Assembly (NCBI GenBank): GCA_036924085.1
Contig: JAVGWX010000012.1
Location: 32,670,272 to 32,734,271 of the forward strand
DNA from: Ariolimax columbianus
Lineage: Eukaryota; Mollusca; Gastropoda; Stylommatophora; Arionidae
DNA: 64,000 nucleotides
Reading direction: 5' to 3'
Positions 10,085 to 21,308 of this stretch are shown here, piece after piece. The notes under the pieces are model-generated. The model was given only the letters and a program-made list of their open reading frames with translations. It did not search any database and was not told the DNA's origin. A program made the translations under genes and the position numbers. The stretch's first letter is position 1. Each line of letters begins with the position of its first letter.

Positions 10085-10970
10085 GGGAAGCGTTAGCTCA
10101 GTTCATAGCGAGCAATTCGGTATTTTCTGTGGTAACAGCGTGAATCGGTTCATAGCGAGCAATTCGGTATTTTCTGTGGTAACAGCGTGAATCGGTTCAT
10201 AGCGAGCAATTCGGTATTTTCTGTGGTAACAGCGTGAATCGGTTCATAGCGAGCAATTCGGTATTTTCTGTGGTAACAGCGTGAATCGGTTCATAGCGAG
10301 CAATTCGGTATTTTCTGTAGTAACAGCGTGAATCGGTTCATAGCGAGCAATTAGGTATTTTCTGTGGTAACAGCGTGAATCGGTTCATAGCGAGCAATTC
10401 GGTATTTTCTGTGGTAACAGCCTGAATCGGTTCATAGCGAGCAATTCGGTATTTTCTGTGGTAACAGCGTGAATCGGTTCATAGCGAGCAATTCGGTATT
10501 TTCTGTAGTAACAGCGTGAATCGGTTCATAGCGAGAAGTTCGGTATTTTCTGTGGTAACAGTGTGAATCGGTTCATAGCGAGCAATTCGGTATTTTCTGT
10601 GGGAACAGTGTGAATCGGTTCATAGCGAGCAATTCGGTATTTTCTGTGGTAACAGTGTGAATCGGTTCATAGCGAGAAGTTCGGTATTTTCTGTGGTAAC
10701 AGTGTGAATCGGCTCATTGCGAGCAATTCGGTATTTTCTGTGGTAACAGTGTGCCTTGGTTCGCAACTAGGTGAAGACTAAAAAAATCCGGGTCGTGATT
10801 TTAATCGGGGACTGCTTCTCCAGTTAACCCAGCTGTAAAAGGGTACCTGACGCATCAGGGAAAGTAAAAACAGCAGGGAAGGGCACTGGCCACCCCACCT
10901 CCCATAGACCACGGTTTAGTACAATGGAGTCTTCAAAAACGTCATTTCAAACATGCGGTTAGGGCAGATG
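10085..10970 (+). mobile_element. SINE-c, tRNA-derived, with expanded head
   Basis: It begins gaagcgttagctcagttc (A box at 10095), continues into a 14-unit array, and then shows the B-box-like cttggttcgcaac at 10756 and a body with atccgggtcgtgatttt, gggtacctgacgcatcag and gtacaatggagtcttc. The unexpanded copy at 48245-48505 (minus strand) has A box, about 47 bp, B box, then the same body, so this copy is a single SINE whose A-to-B interval was amplified in place. Confidence 0.85.
10101..10758 (+). repeat. 14 x 47-bp array inside the SINE-c tRNA head
   Basis: 658 bp = 14 x 47 exactly, with no indels. The unit runs from gttcatagcgag to gcgtgaatcg. Each junction reads cggttcatagcg, a hybrid of the B box (cggttcg) and the A-box flank (cagttcatagcg). 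Confidence 0.95.
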
Positions 10971-11330
10971 AGATTAACGTCTGGTCAGGCAGAACACACT
11001 GATCAGAGAATGTAAGCCAGGGCCAGGAGAAAAGCCCTGGCCAAGACCCTCACCTGACCTCCTCGTTGATCGTCCTACAAACGGGCTGTTGTCGGGGACA
11101 ACAATCTGGATAACAGGGTGAGGTTCGATGTGATCTCCGTAGTAGTGAGCTACACGCAGATAAAGCCAAGCATAGCACTACCGCCTGGAGGACCCCGGTC
11201 CACCTTCATAAACACTCTCGAGACATGGGGAAAGCTACTGCAACCCGCCACTTAACTTTTTAGGGCGCACATAAGACTAACCTACTCATTGTGGCCATTC
11301 GAAACAACAACTACAAACCAGCGGTTAATT
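10971..11330 (+). mobile_element. rep-P copy B
   Basis: About 1.5 units of the 38-bp motif (gtcaggcagaacacactgat, gtaagccagggccagg), then the body (gatctccgtagtagtgagct, gcatagcactaccgcctgga) and an end in gaaacaacaactacaaacca. It follows SINE-c directly. Confidence 0.75.
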
Positions 11331-11409
11331 CTGCTCAATTTCCACTTTACTTTTACTTTTTATAATATATAAACACTGATTTCACAAAATCCCCTTTTCC
11401 ATTCCTAAT

Positions 11410-11620
11410 GTCTCATTTTGGTCATTTAATGCCGCTCACCATGGAAACGTTTCCAGCTAGGATGTCAATTCTTTCATGGCCATGAACACCAGGCTGGTCA
11501 GACAAGTATATCCCGACACGCCTCTGAAAGTATGAAGCCTTAATGTCATCAATCCTTTCTGCATTGTCCGAATGAAGAATAGGATCCACAACTACTAGAA
11601 GTATCCTCTTTCAGCCAAGA
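11410..11620 (-). pseudogene. possible LINE RNase H scrap
   Basis: The minus strand reads QPGVHGHERIDILAGN followed by VSMVSGIK, resembling the GHaGv.GNE.AD.LAG...tsg segment of one LINE RNase H type. Short and frameshifted. Confidence 0.45.
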
Positions 11621-11624
11621 CTGG

Positions 11625-11794
11625 ATATATATATATAGTATAGTCACTATTTGAGACTGGATATATATACTGTATAGTCACTATTTGAGACTGGATATAT
11701 ATAATGTATAGTCACTATTTCAGACTAGATATATATACTGTACAGTCACTATTTCAGACTGGATATATATACTGTATAGTCACTATTTCAGACT

Positions 11795-11854
<60 letters not shown>

Positions 11855-11988
11855 TAGTCACTATTTCAGACTGGATATATATACTGTATGGTCACTATTT
11901 GAGACTGGATATATATATTGTATAGTCACTATTTCAGACTGGATATATATACTGTATAGTCACTATTTGAGACTGGATATATTTATAT

Positions 11989-12025
<37 letters not shown>

Positions 12026-12266
12026 AATATATATATATTGTATAGTCACTATTTCAGACTGAATATATATACTGTACAGTCACTATTTCAGACTGGATAT
12101 ATATACTGTATAGTCACTATTTCAGACTGGATATATATATTGTATAGTCACTATTTCAGACTGGATATATATACTGTATGGTCACTATTTGAGACTGGAT
12201 ATATATATATTGTATAGTCACTATTTCAGACTGGATATATATACTGTATAGTCACTATTTGAGACT

Positions 12267-12325
<59 letters not shown>

Positions 12326-12555
12326 ATAGTCACTATTTTAGACAATATATATACTGAACAGTCACTATTTCAGACTGGATATATATAATGTATAGTCACT
12401 ATTTGATACTGGATATATATATTGTATAGTCACTAATTCAGACTGGATATATATATATTGTATAGTCACTATTTCAGACTGGATATATATACTGTATAGT
12501 CACTATTTGAGACTGGACATATATACTGCATAGTCACTATTTTAGACTGGATATA

Positions 12556-12626
<71 letters not shown>

Positions 12627-13075
12627 TAGTCACTATTTCAGACTTGATATATTTACTGTATAGTCACTATTTGAGACTGGATATATATGTTGTATAGTCA
12701 CTATTTCAGATTGGATATATATATATATTGTATAGTCACTATTTCAGATTGGATATATATATACTGTATAGTCACCATTTGAGACTGGACATATATACCA
12801 TATAGCGACTATATGAGACTGGACAAAATATACTGTATAGTCACTATTTGAGACTGGACATATATACTGTAAAGTCACTATTTGAGACTGAATATATCAA
12901 TTGTATAGTCACTATTTCAGATTGGATATATATATTGTATAGTCACTATTTGAGACTGGACATATATACTGTTTAGTCACTATTTGAGACTGGACATATA
13001 TACTGTTTAGTCACCATTTGAGACTAGACATATATACTGTATAGCCACTATCTAAGACAAACATGATACATGATA
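11625..13075 (+). repeat. 34-bp minisatellite with nested (TA)n expansions
   Basis: About 35-40 units of the type tagtcactatttcagactgg + atatatatactgta. Within four units the atat segment has expanded to long TA runs (about 11799-11850, 11982-12037, 12268-12322, 12556-12623). The right-hand third is more diverged and lacks long TA runs. Confidence 0.9.
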
Positions 13076-13391
13076 GACACTATCTGAAATGGTAGTTAGA
13101 TGCATCAAAGGTAGGTTAGAAATATAACTGCATTCATGTGGCATACGGGTGAAACATTTATTTCACAACTACAACACACCGGTCTCGTATCCCAACGTGT
13201 CCAGTTTGACAGACATGTCTGGCTCATGTTGGAGAAAACAGTTTTGTGAGTGACTTTATCTGGTGTCAATATATGACTCATGTTGGAGAAAAATGATTTG
13301 CTTATTATTACTATCGTTCTCTTCCCGATACAGACACGGTCTAGTTTACTCAGCTGTGTTATGGGGTTAATTTGTTAATGGTACATGGCAT
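13076..13391. other. no feature recognised
   Basis: Unique-looking AT-rich sequence between the minisatellite and the LINE. Confidence 0.4.
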
Positions 13392-15160
13392 ATGGTTAGC
13401 GAAATAGGCATAGAACTGGCGAGAAATGGAACTGGCAATCCTTCCTCGCACAATTTTTGGCTTAGTACACACCTTACAGAAGGCAGAGTGGATAACTGCT
13501 CCTCAATTATTGAACACAATCTGGGAAGAAACGATGCCAAAAGGGCATATCAAATAATCAAGGACGAAGTAAAGCCTATACAAGGTCGGAATACAACGAT
13601 TCAGGATAAGAAAGAGAATTGTCTCACAGAAGCCCAAAACAATCGAGCTCGTTGGACAGAGTACGGCTCCTAATTATATAATCATGAGGGTCGAGGTGAC
13701 CTAGGAAATGCAATCGCCCCGGAAATGAAAATGTTAGAGGAGAATCAACCGATAATAAGAGCGGAAGTAACTGAACCGGCAAAGATGTTAAAAAAAAGGG
13801 GGAAATCTGTGGGTGTGGATACTATCACAGCAGATCTCATACAACTGGGGGGCTCTGACATACATCTGTTCAACGATCTAGACGAAATCAGTGGTTTTAC
13901 CGCTACCTAAATCAGGGGACCTCAAGTTGTGTCAGAACTTTAGAGCAATTTGCTTCATTAGTCATCCTAGCAAAGTTCTCTTAAGAATAATCCTCAACAG
14001 ATTAAAACCACAGGCAGGGAATTTAATTGCCGAAGAGCAAGCCGGGTTTCGAGCGGGAAGAAGCACCACTGAACATATATTCAATCTGCGGATATTGAAT
14101 GAGAAATACTTAGAGTATCAACAACACATATCTCATGTCTTCATTGATTTTAAAAAGGCGTTCGACAAAGTATGGCATGCGGCGCTATGGACAACAATGA
14201 AATATTACAAGATCAATAGTAATATTGTGAACGTAATTGAGAACCTTTATGAGAAGGCGTCAAGTACAGTTTATGTAGATAGAATACTAGGCGAATGGTT
14301 CCGCGCGTCTGTTGGGGTGAGACAAGGCTGTATACTCTCTCCAAAGCTCTTCAATGAATTTTTGGATAGAATAATGGAGGCGGCCCTGGAGGGACATGTT
14401 GGTACGATCAGAATAGGTGACAAGACGATTACAAACCTACGATTTGCAGATGATATAGATGGCCTGGTAGGCATGGCAACGGATCTACAGGAGCTGATTG
14501 GTAGATTGGATAGAGAGGTGCAGAGCTATGGCACGGAGATAAATGCAGAGAAAAAAAACTGATGACTAATAACACGAAAGGGTTTACATCTGGGATAAAT
14601 GGAAACGGTCAGTAACTCGAAGTTGTGCACCGGTTCAAGTATCTGGGATCACTGATCAGTGACGAGGGATCGCAGCCTGAGATAATTACCAGAATAGCAC
14701 AGACAACAACGGTGTTTACGAGTTTGAAACCCATATGTGAGACGTGGACCATTACTGCGGATATCCAGGGCAGAATGCATGCAATGGAAATGAGGTGCTT
14801 TAAAAGACTCCTAAATGTTACAGATAAGGATCGTGTCACGAACGTAGAAATACGACGAAGAGTGAAAAACGGAATTTGGCCTTTTGATGATCTGTTCAAA
14901 ACTATTAAAAGGCAAATTATGGCTTAGTATGGGCACGTTAGAGGTCCAGCGGAATTGCAAATTCGATCCTGCGTGGTTCCGTACCGGGAATGAGAGGACG
15001 GGGACATCCAAGGAAGAGATGGACAGAGAACATCACTGAGGGGTCAGACCTTCGTCCTGGAGAGGCAAGACTGGCGGCAGCGGACAGAGAGAGATGGCGT
15101 GGGATTTGTGGGAGTGTCTTCAAGTGTGTCCCAATGACCTGATGAACTGAACTGAACATT
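13392..15160 (+). mobile_element. LINE-A: non-LTR retrotransposon, linker to 3' end
   Basis: Linker remnants (NDAKRAYQIIKDEVKPIQGR; KMLKKRGKSVGVDTITADLI) lead into a 223-codon RT frame, then a thumb segment (HRFKYLGSLISDEGSQPEII, then CETWTITADIQGRMHAMEMR) and a C-terminus in two frames (YGHVRG; RGHPRKRWTENITEGSDLRP; ADRERWRGICGSVF). The text jumps from LKPI to CETW, where relatives have about 40 more residues, so there is an internal deletion. The 3' end is tgaactgaactgaac, a pentamer-type tail. The endonuclease is missing. It would have encoded the enzyme for target-primed reverse transcription. Confidence 0.9.
13891..14562 (+). pseudogene. RT domain of LINE-A
   Basis: The 223-codon frame reads LCQNFRAICFISHPSKVLLR, EEQAGFRAGRSTTEHIFNLR, HVFIDFKKAFDKVWH (first catalytic Asp), VGVRQGCILSPKLFNEFLDR and LRFADDIDGLVG, with the FADD catalytic pair at 14443-14454. 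All RT core blocks from fingers to palm are present and uninterrupted. It starts inside the frame of its own linker by a shift near 13890 and ends at a stop after INAEKKN, where relatives continue, so it is the best-preserved RT core on the plus strand but not a complete gene. Confidence 0.9.
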
Positions 15161-15169
15161 GAAGTCTAA

Positions 15170-15480
15170 CGCTTCATCAGCGACTGCAGTTTCTGCTATG
15201 GTACATTTTGTTTATTTCTCTTCCTGATTTCCATCTTGCATTTTCCGTAACTTTATTTCCAATATAGGAAATGCCCCTGACCTGTTCAATTATTTATTGT
15301 CCTTTTTTAAAAAAATATGTTGAGCAAGTTTCGAGTCTGCTTTGCTAATTATCGTAGTTTTTGTTTTCTTGGTGTTAAAATCTAAACCATATACCCGACT
15401 TTTATTCTTTACCTGAATCATTATTTTTTGTGGCACCTGTTGGCTTTCATCCAACTGGGTCATGAGAAGATCTGAGGTTA
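15170..15480 (-). pseudogene. RT palm scrap of another LINE
   Basis: The minus strand reads LMTQLDESQQVPQKI, then YGLDFNTKKTKTTIISKADS, matching the segment after the YADD box (g..iN.kKTKtm.isk). Short, with stops. Confidence 0.55.
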
Positions 15481-15499
15481 TTTATTGATATCCCAGATT

Positions 15500-16015
15500 G
15501 ACCTGGCTCGTCTGATATCCCCAGTTTACTGGAGGTGTTCATGGCTGCAGGGTAATTCTATGTTTATTAGCAGACACGTCTATAAGGTGATCACAGTATC
15601 GAGCCCAACTGCAGTCGATTCAGTAGTAAAATTGGTACCTGGCTTATTGTCAAGCAAGGAAAGGTCACGAGGAAGCGAACTAGCCACCCCGCTTCATAAG
15701 AATCTGAAGTTGTTTTGTTTTTTGTGTTTTTTTCGTTCGCCTTATTTCTCTTATCCCCAAGGCGGTGTGCGTTGCACTGTGGTTTTTATTTTGCGCCTGT
15801 CGGCCCAGTGCATCCGACTTCAGCATGCATTTTATGTAAGGGTCTGCTTCCTCCTGCATTTTCTAAGGGTTTGCTTCCCCGGGGTAACGGCCGGTGCTGT
15901 GATGGGGATCGAACCCAGCACCTTCTGGTTGTGAGCCGTGCCACTTAACCATTAGGCCACGCCGTCCCCCGAATCTGAAGTTTAATACGATGAAGTCTGT
16001 AACGCTTCATCCCGG
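15500..16015 (+). mobile_element. SINE-c, second copy, split by SINE-a
   Basis: A degraded head has a B-box-like gtatcgagccc near 15597. The 3' body is aattggtacctggcttattg, then aactagccaccccgc, and resumes after the insertion as ttaatacgatgaagtctgta, matching gtacaatggagtcttc of the other SINE-c copies. SINE-a occupies 15712-15970. Confidence 0.65.
15712..15970 (-). mobile_element. SINE-a, tRNA-derived, with target-site duplication
   Basis: On the minus strand it starts ggggacggcgtggcctaatg (A box tggcctaatggt), has B box tgggttcgatcccc, a body with cccggggaagcaaaccctta and gctgaagtcggatgcactgg, and an A-rich tail. The direct repeat gaatctgaagtt flanks it at 15700-15711 and 15971-15982. 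The 149- and 77-codon plus-strand frames here are read-through of the SINE. Confidence 0.92.
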
Positions 16016-16320
16016 ACAGCAGTGCTTTTAGATAACTCTTACCTTGACATTTTTAGATTTAAGATTTTTTGACACAATCATCCACATTATTATGTATCGT
16101 ACCTCAGTTTCTATATATAAGGTTCTCAGCCTGGATGTTAAAGAAAGGTCTTGCTGTGGTATGTGGTCTGATCTGGTCTGTTCCGTCTCTGCATTCCAGG
16201 CATATCCATAAGTGCTCAGTCTCTCTCAGCAAATGGAGAAGAGTGTAGATGCTGATGGTTCCTGAAGTGCAGTTTGTTTATATTCATGCTATCTCCTATC
16301 ACGTGCCCCTCACGCACCTA
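16016..16320. other. no feature recognised
   Basis: Unique-looking sequence between SINE-c and the 25-bp satellite. Confidence 0.4.
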
Positions 16321-16327
16321 GAACCTC

Positions 16328-17852
16328 GTTTGACTTCAATGTAATGCAGTCTGTTTGACTTCATTGTAATGCAGTCTGTTTGACTTCAATGTAATGCAGT
16401 CTGTTTGACTTCAATGTAATGCAGTCTGTTTGATTTCAATGTAATGTAGTCTGTTTGACTTCAATGTAATGCAGTCTGTTTGACTTCAATGTAATGCAGT
16501 CTGTTTGACTTCAATGTAATGCAGTCTGTTTGACTTCAATGTAATGCAGTCTGTTTGACTTCAATGTAATGCAGTCTGTTTGACTTCAATGTAATGCAAT
16601 CTGTTTGACTTCAATGTAATGCAGTCTGTTTGACTTCAATGTAATGCAATATGTTTGACTTCAATGTAATGCAGTCTGTTTGACTTCAATGTAATGCAGT
16701 CTATTTGACTTCAATGTAATGCAGTCTGTTTGACTTCAATGCAATGCAGTATGTTTGACTTCAATGTAATGCAGTCTGTTTTACTTCGATGTAATGAAGT
16801 CTGTTTGACTTCAATGTAATGCAGTATGTTTGACTTCAATGTAATTAAGTCTGTTTGACTTCAATGTAATGCAGTCTGTTTGACTTCAATGTAATGCAAT
16901 CTGTTTGACTTCAATGTAATGCAGTCTGTTTGACTTCAATGTAATGCAATCTGTTTGACTTTAATGTAATGCAGTCTGTTTGACTTCAATGTAATGCAAT
17001 CTGTTTGACTTCAATGTAATGCAATCTGTTTGACTTCAATGTAATGAAGTCTGTTTGACTTCAATGTAATGAAATCCGTTTAACTTCAATGTAATTAAGT
17101 CTGTTTGACTTCAATGTAATGCAGTCTGTTTGACTTCAATGTAATGCAATCTGTTTGACTTCAATGTAATGCAATATGTTTGACTTCAATGTAATGCAGT
17201 CTGTTTGACTTCAATGTAATGCAGTCTGTTTGACTTCAATGTAATGCAGTCTGTTTTACTTCAATGTAATGCAGTCTGTTTGACTTCAATATAATGCAGT
17301 CTGTTTGACTTCGATGTAATGAAGTCTGTTTGACTTCGATGTAATGAAGTATGTTTGACTTCAATGTAATGAAGTCTGTTTGACTTCAATGTAATGCAGT
17401 CTGTTTGACTTCAATGTAATGCAGTCTGTTTGACTTCAATGTAATGCAGTCTGTTTGACTTCAATGTAATGAAGTCTGTTTGACTTCAATGTAATGCAAT
17501 CTGTTTGACTTCAATGTAATGCAATCTGTTTGACTTCAATGTAATGCAATCTGTTTGACGTCAATGTAATGCAATCTGTTTGACTTCAATGTAATGCATT
17601 CGGTTTGACTTCAATGTAATGCAATCTGTTTGACTTCGATGTAATGAAGTATGTTTGACTTCAATGTAATGAAGTCTGTTTGACTTCAATGTAATGAAGT
17701 CTGTTTGACTTCAATGTAATGCAGTCAGTTTGACTTCAATGTAATGCAGTCTGTTTAACTTCAATGTAATGCAGTCTGTTTGACTTCAATGTAATGCAGT
17801 CTGTTTGACTTCAATGTAATGCAATCTGTTTGACTTCAATGTAATGCAGTCT
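16328..17852 (+). repeat. 25-bp satellite, 61 units
   Basis: Period 25 without net indel over 1525 bp (gtttgacttcaatgtaatgc + agtct). Variants differ mostly in the gcagt/gcaat/gaagt segment and tend to recur in short runs. Confidence 0.95.
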
Positions 17853-18185
17853 GTTAATTGATGACATGTCTATTGCAGTGTTGATAAACTTCAAAATGCC
17901 ATTTTTTTCCATATCTAGTGGGCTTGTGAAGTCAGAATGCCAGCTCCTTTGTTGCTCTGATCCCATCATGACAAGGAGAGTAGATCCAAACCCTATCTGC
18001 ATGTTTAAGGTTTCTACATCTTCCATTACCTGATATCTGAGCTTGTCAAACTATATCAGGGCGCATCAAACTTATTTATACTTGGCGCCCACTTTTATAA
18101 CTTTTGTGAGGGTAAATTTAACCAAGCGGCTACTAAAATCTGAATTGAAGAAGACTATGCGATCGTACACTGAGTATGTCTGTAT
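17853..18185 (-). other. unrecognised sequence with a 71-codon frame
   Basis: The minus-strand frame 17811-18026 extends from unique sequence into the satellite edge. It contains QIGFGSTLLVMMGSEQQRSW and has no family that I recognise. Confidence 0.3.
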
Positions 18186-18194
18186 GTTTTGGAT

Positions 18195-18720
18195 GACTTT
18201 AATACATCATCATCATCATCATCATGTGACATCGCTCTTGTCCCAGCCCGCTTGAAAGAAACTCAATCTCTTGCTAAATCTCCAGCCGGTTCCAGAGTCA
18301 TGTCAAGCATTTCTTGACATCTTGATGCCATCACCTTCTTGATCTGCATGAGCGTCTCTTGCCCGGCACCATCCCCTCCATTACCGTTCTATCAAGCCCG
18401 TTGTGTTTATTATGTAGCTTAAGTATTTAAATTTGTTGTTCATGACGGAATTTATGAAACAGCTCTCTACTATGTCCGACTTTTTCCAATGTCTATATTT
18501 TTTTTTCTCCATCCCATTGTATTCTGACTACCTTTCTATAAGATTTCGACTAGAATGACTGGGTTCTTTTTCTTCAAGTTTGGGTAACTGTCTACGTTTC
18601 ACAGTCGTATTCTTCCAAGGGAAAAACGCAGGTTCTCAAAATTTTCACTTTTGTTGATTTGATGGTATTCTGCCATGGTTTCCATAGGTTGTGTAGCCTC
18701 TGCATTACCATAATAATAAT
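18195..18720 (-). mobile_element. LINE-B C-terminal fragment
   Basis: Reading the minus strand, the text matches the 3' region of the LINE at 45.7-47.9 kb (shared phrases such as ggcaagagacgctcatgcag-like C-terminal coding, and aaaattttgagaacctgcgt). It ends in (ATG)n at 18207-18227, the tail type of this family. Heavily mutated. Confidence 0.65.
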
Positions 18721-18800
18721 AATGGTAATAATAATAATGGCAATAATAACAATGGTAATAAGAATAATGGTAATAATAACAATGGTAATAAGAATAAGAA
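18708..18800 (+). repeat. AAT/GGTAAT microsatellite
   Basis: Interrupted (AAT)n with ggtaataataataatgg motifs. Confidence 0.85.
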
Positions 18801-19025
18801 TAAAATATTTAAAATACATGTAATTAAAAATGTAAATAAAATGTAATTATTCAGCTACCGCCCACCTGAGAAGCTAAACTCGCCTACTAGGTCAAGATTG
18901 ACGAGCACTGATCCAGATGGAGAATATCGGATTTTGTGGATCGGTTATTAATCTCAACTCCTGGACCGAGTTAGGTGGGGAGGGTGAGGATGGGGGAACA
19001 GAGTATATATCCATTGTTTAGACTC

Positions 19026-19130
19026 GCACTGGAACAAAACTAAGAACAAAACTAAGAACAAACTAAGAACAAAACTAAGAACGAAACTAAGAACAAAACT
19101 AAGACCAAAACTAATAGCAAAGCAAAGAAT
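19026..19130 (+). repeat. 12-bp repeat aagaacaaaact
   Basis: About eight imperfect tandem copies. Confidence 0.8.
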
Positions 19131-19785
19131 GAAACTTGTGCAACAAACAATACGCCTTGATCAGGGACAGCGTACACATAACAAAAACGGTCAACTTGCA
19201 CACCCAACACAGAAGTGGACATGAACACATAAAAAAGTACTTAGTTCAGGAAGTGTGGACAGCCTATCAGGTAGGGATAGCTTACAATGCTGGACAGCAT
19301 AATATACGAGATGCAAAAATGGCCGCATATGTCGATACGGCCAAACGGGCAATGACCAAATGGTTATACCTGTACATAAAGCATATAAACTTTCAGACAG
19401 GGGGTATAGGGGTCGCACCGAAACGTGAATGACACCAAGGGGTCCTTTGAAATGTAGATATTTAGAATATAAACAAGTAGACCTTAAGTTACTTAAGTTA
19501 GGAAAAATAACATGGTTTTCTTCTTAATTTCCTAGGTAACTCTAGAACGCGTAAAGCTTGTTCCCGAAAGGTAACGAAGCCTGCCATCTGACAAGGATGG
19601 CAGTGGATCAAATCCATGGTGAAGCACATATTTATTTTCTGTTGCGGATGAAATAAACAATCATAGCAGGCACACTACTTGACGACATGAGTACCCAAAC
19701 GGCTTACAGTCGTCAGCCTTGAAACCTCTCGACTACCTCAGCAATTGGGATAAAGTCGTACGACACACAGGAGTACTCTAGAAAG
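19131..19785. other. unrecognised; 98-codon plus-strand frame
   Basis: The frame 19136-19432 has no recognisable motif, and no splice or promoter context that I can support. Confidence 0.3.
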
Positions 19786-19789
19786 TGAA

Positions 19790-19925
19790 GAAATTGAAAA
19801 CTTCATACCTTTCCAATACCCCGCCTCCGTTATCAGCAGTAATGGAGATTGCCAACAGACCAGCAGGAGAATTACCACGACAGTGCAGAGGTTAAATAAA
19901 ATGAGAGATGTGTGGCAGAACACGA
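19790..19925 (+). pseudogene. LINE thumb scrap
   Basis: ASVISSNGDCQQTSRRITTT followed by VQRLNKM resembles the yLGs.is..g....ei..Ri..a...f..L segment that follows RT domains. Confidence 0.45.
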
Positions 19926-20009
19926 ACTAAACAACAACAAAAAATTTTAGTACATGTATCATCGCTGTGGAAAAGTAAGAAGGCAAACTACGGACTATAA
20001 TGCTTGTTC

Positions 20010-20060
20010 CTCTTTGTCTCTTTCGTTCTCAAACTCTCGCTACTAAGCTCTGAAAAGGGA
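20010..20060 (-). mobile_element. SINE-b terminal scrap
   Basis: Text such as tttcgttctcaaactctcgc followed by tgaaaaggga resembles one end of SINE-b (27.9 kb). Only about 50 bp. Confidence 0.4.
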
Positions 20061-20213
20061 TTTGTTAACACTGAAGAAGAAAATAAGAAACTTTCGAGCT
20101 AAAATGTAGCAAGAAAGTTATCAGAATACTATTGGCAGTGAAAAAGGAGAAAACTCATACGTCCTAAACGATGTCATGTGTATACACACAAATTCACTGG
20201 TAAACATCTTTTC

Positions 20214-20520
20214 GTCGTCTTCTTCTTCTTTTTTTTTTGTCGTCTTTCTACCGGATTGTAGTCCAGTGTCGTGGTATGCATTTATCTTTCACCTCTATCT
20301 TTGCCTGACTGATATTTATCCCTACTTTACGTCTTGTTTCGTTTTACTCTGTCTATCCACCTTTTCCTCGGTCTACCTCTCATTCTTCTTCGTGGTGTTC
20401 TCCTGTAGAAAGTTGGATAAACAATGTGGTCTTCACTCTCACAATGTGGTCAAACCATTTCATTCTCTGTTGTTCGAGGCAATTTTATCAGGGAATTGTT
20501 ACAACCCTCACTTCTGGTGA
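20214..20520 (-). pseudogene. LINE C-terminal fragment with TTC/GAA tail
   Basis: The minus strand reads RGRPRKRWIDRVKRDVK, the GRPrkRW.d.v motif of LINE C-termini. At its 3' side (20214-20242) lies a GAA-type tract on the minus strand that may be its tail. Confidence 0.6.
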
Positions 20521-20574
20521 AACTAAAATACGTACTATGGTCCCATCAAACGCTACAATAGACTAGAAATAAAA

Positions 20575-20738
20575 CTGTTCTAGAAGGCGTGGTACCTGGA
20601 GAACAAGGCAGAGATTTACGTAGAAAAAATTGGTCACAGGGCATCTAAGATGGTTTGAAGATGTCGGGGACGGAGCGCTAGAATTGGCTGAAGGTCAAGG
20701 CAGCTGTGACGAGAGCGACGTTCTTATAGAAGATTAGC
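20575..20738 (+). pseudogene. LINE-B-like C-terminal end
   Basis: LEGVVPGEQGRDLRRKNWSQ and a final AAVTRATFL resemble the gmvpGkRGRGR.rrRW.qDi ... rRatF ending of LINE-B. Frameshifted. Confidence 0.55.
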
Positions 20739-20744
20739 TACCAG

Positions 20745-21092
20745 GTTATGAATAGAGTAGGACACACCTCGTGGAAAGATACGAAGACTAATCATGAATG
20801 TATTTTTCGCAGCGTTAAGCGGAATAGAATATACCAGACCTCAGTTTGGTACGGTCACATATCGAGATCAAATGGTTTTGCAAATACGATCCTCCCCGGA
20901 AAGGTAGACGACGAAGAGGCCGGCCCAAAAAAGAGGTGGAAAGACAACATAAAAGAATGGACCAATCTCCGACCAGAAGAGGCACAGACAGCGGCCGCTG
21001 ACAGAGAAGGGTGGCGTGGATTTTGTGAGGATGTCTTCATGCGTGCCCCAACGACCTCACCGGTTACAAGATGACCTGACCTGACCTGACAG
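20745..21092 (+). pseudogene. LINE-A C-terminal end
   Basis: A 108-codon frame reads VWYGHISRSNGFANTIL, KKRWKDNIKEWTNLRPEEAQ and AADREGWRGFCEDVF, nearly the same C-terminus as LINE-A at 15.0-15.1 kb. It ends in a (TGACC)n tail. 5' truncated. Confidence 0.85.
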
Positions 21093-21308
21093 TTTCAAAT
21101 CTAACCAGCAATTACATCAGATTAGCCGCCATTTCTGCAGTGTCTGATTAGCATATTGGTAGAGGATGAAGATGATAATGTTTATGTTTATGATGCTTGA
21201 GATGATTATTGATAGTGACTTTAGCGATGATGGTGAGGGTTAAAATGACAATATTCATTGTCATAGATGTTATAGGTGATGATTGCTGATGACGATGGGG
21301 ATGATATT
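21093..21308. other. GAT-rich sequence, no feature
   Basis: Imperfect gatgat/gatgatg-rich sequence; a similar stretch lies at 22520-22680. Confidence 0.4.

Noticed and set aside
15485..15948. 149- and 77-codon plus-strand frames
   Set aside because: Antisense read-through of SINE-a; the same false protein appears at the other SINE-a copy near 54.6 kb.
19136..19432. 98-codon plus-strand frame
   Set aside because: No motif recognised and no context; could be chance.
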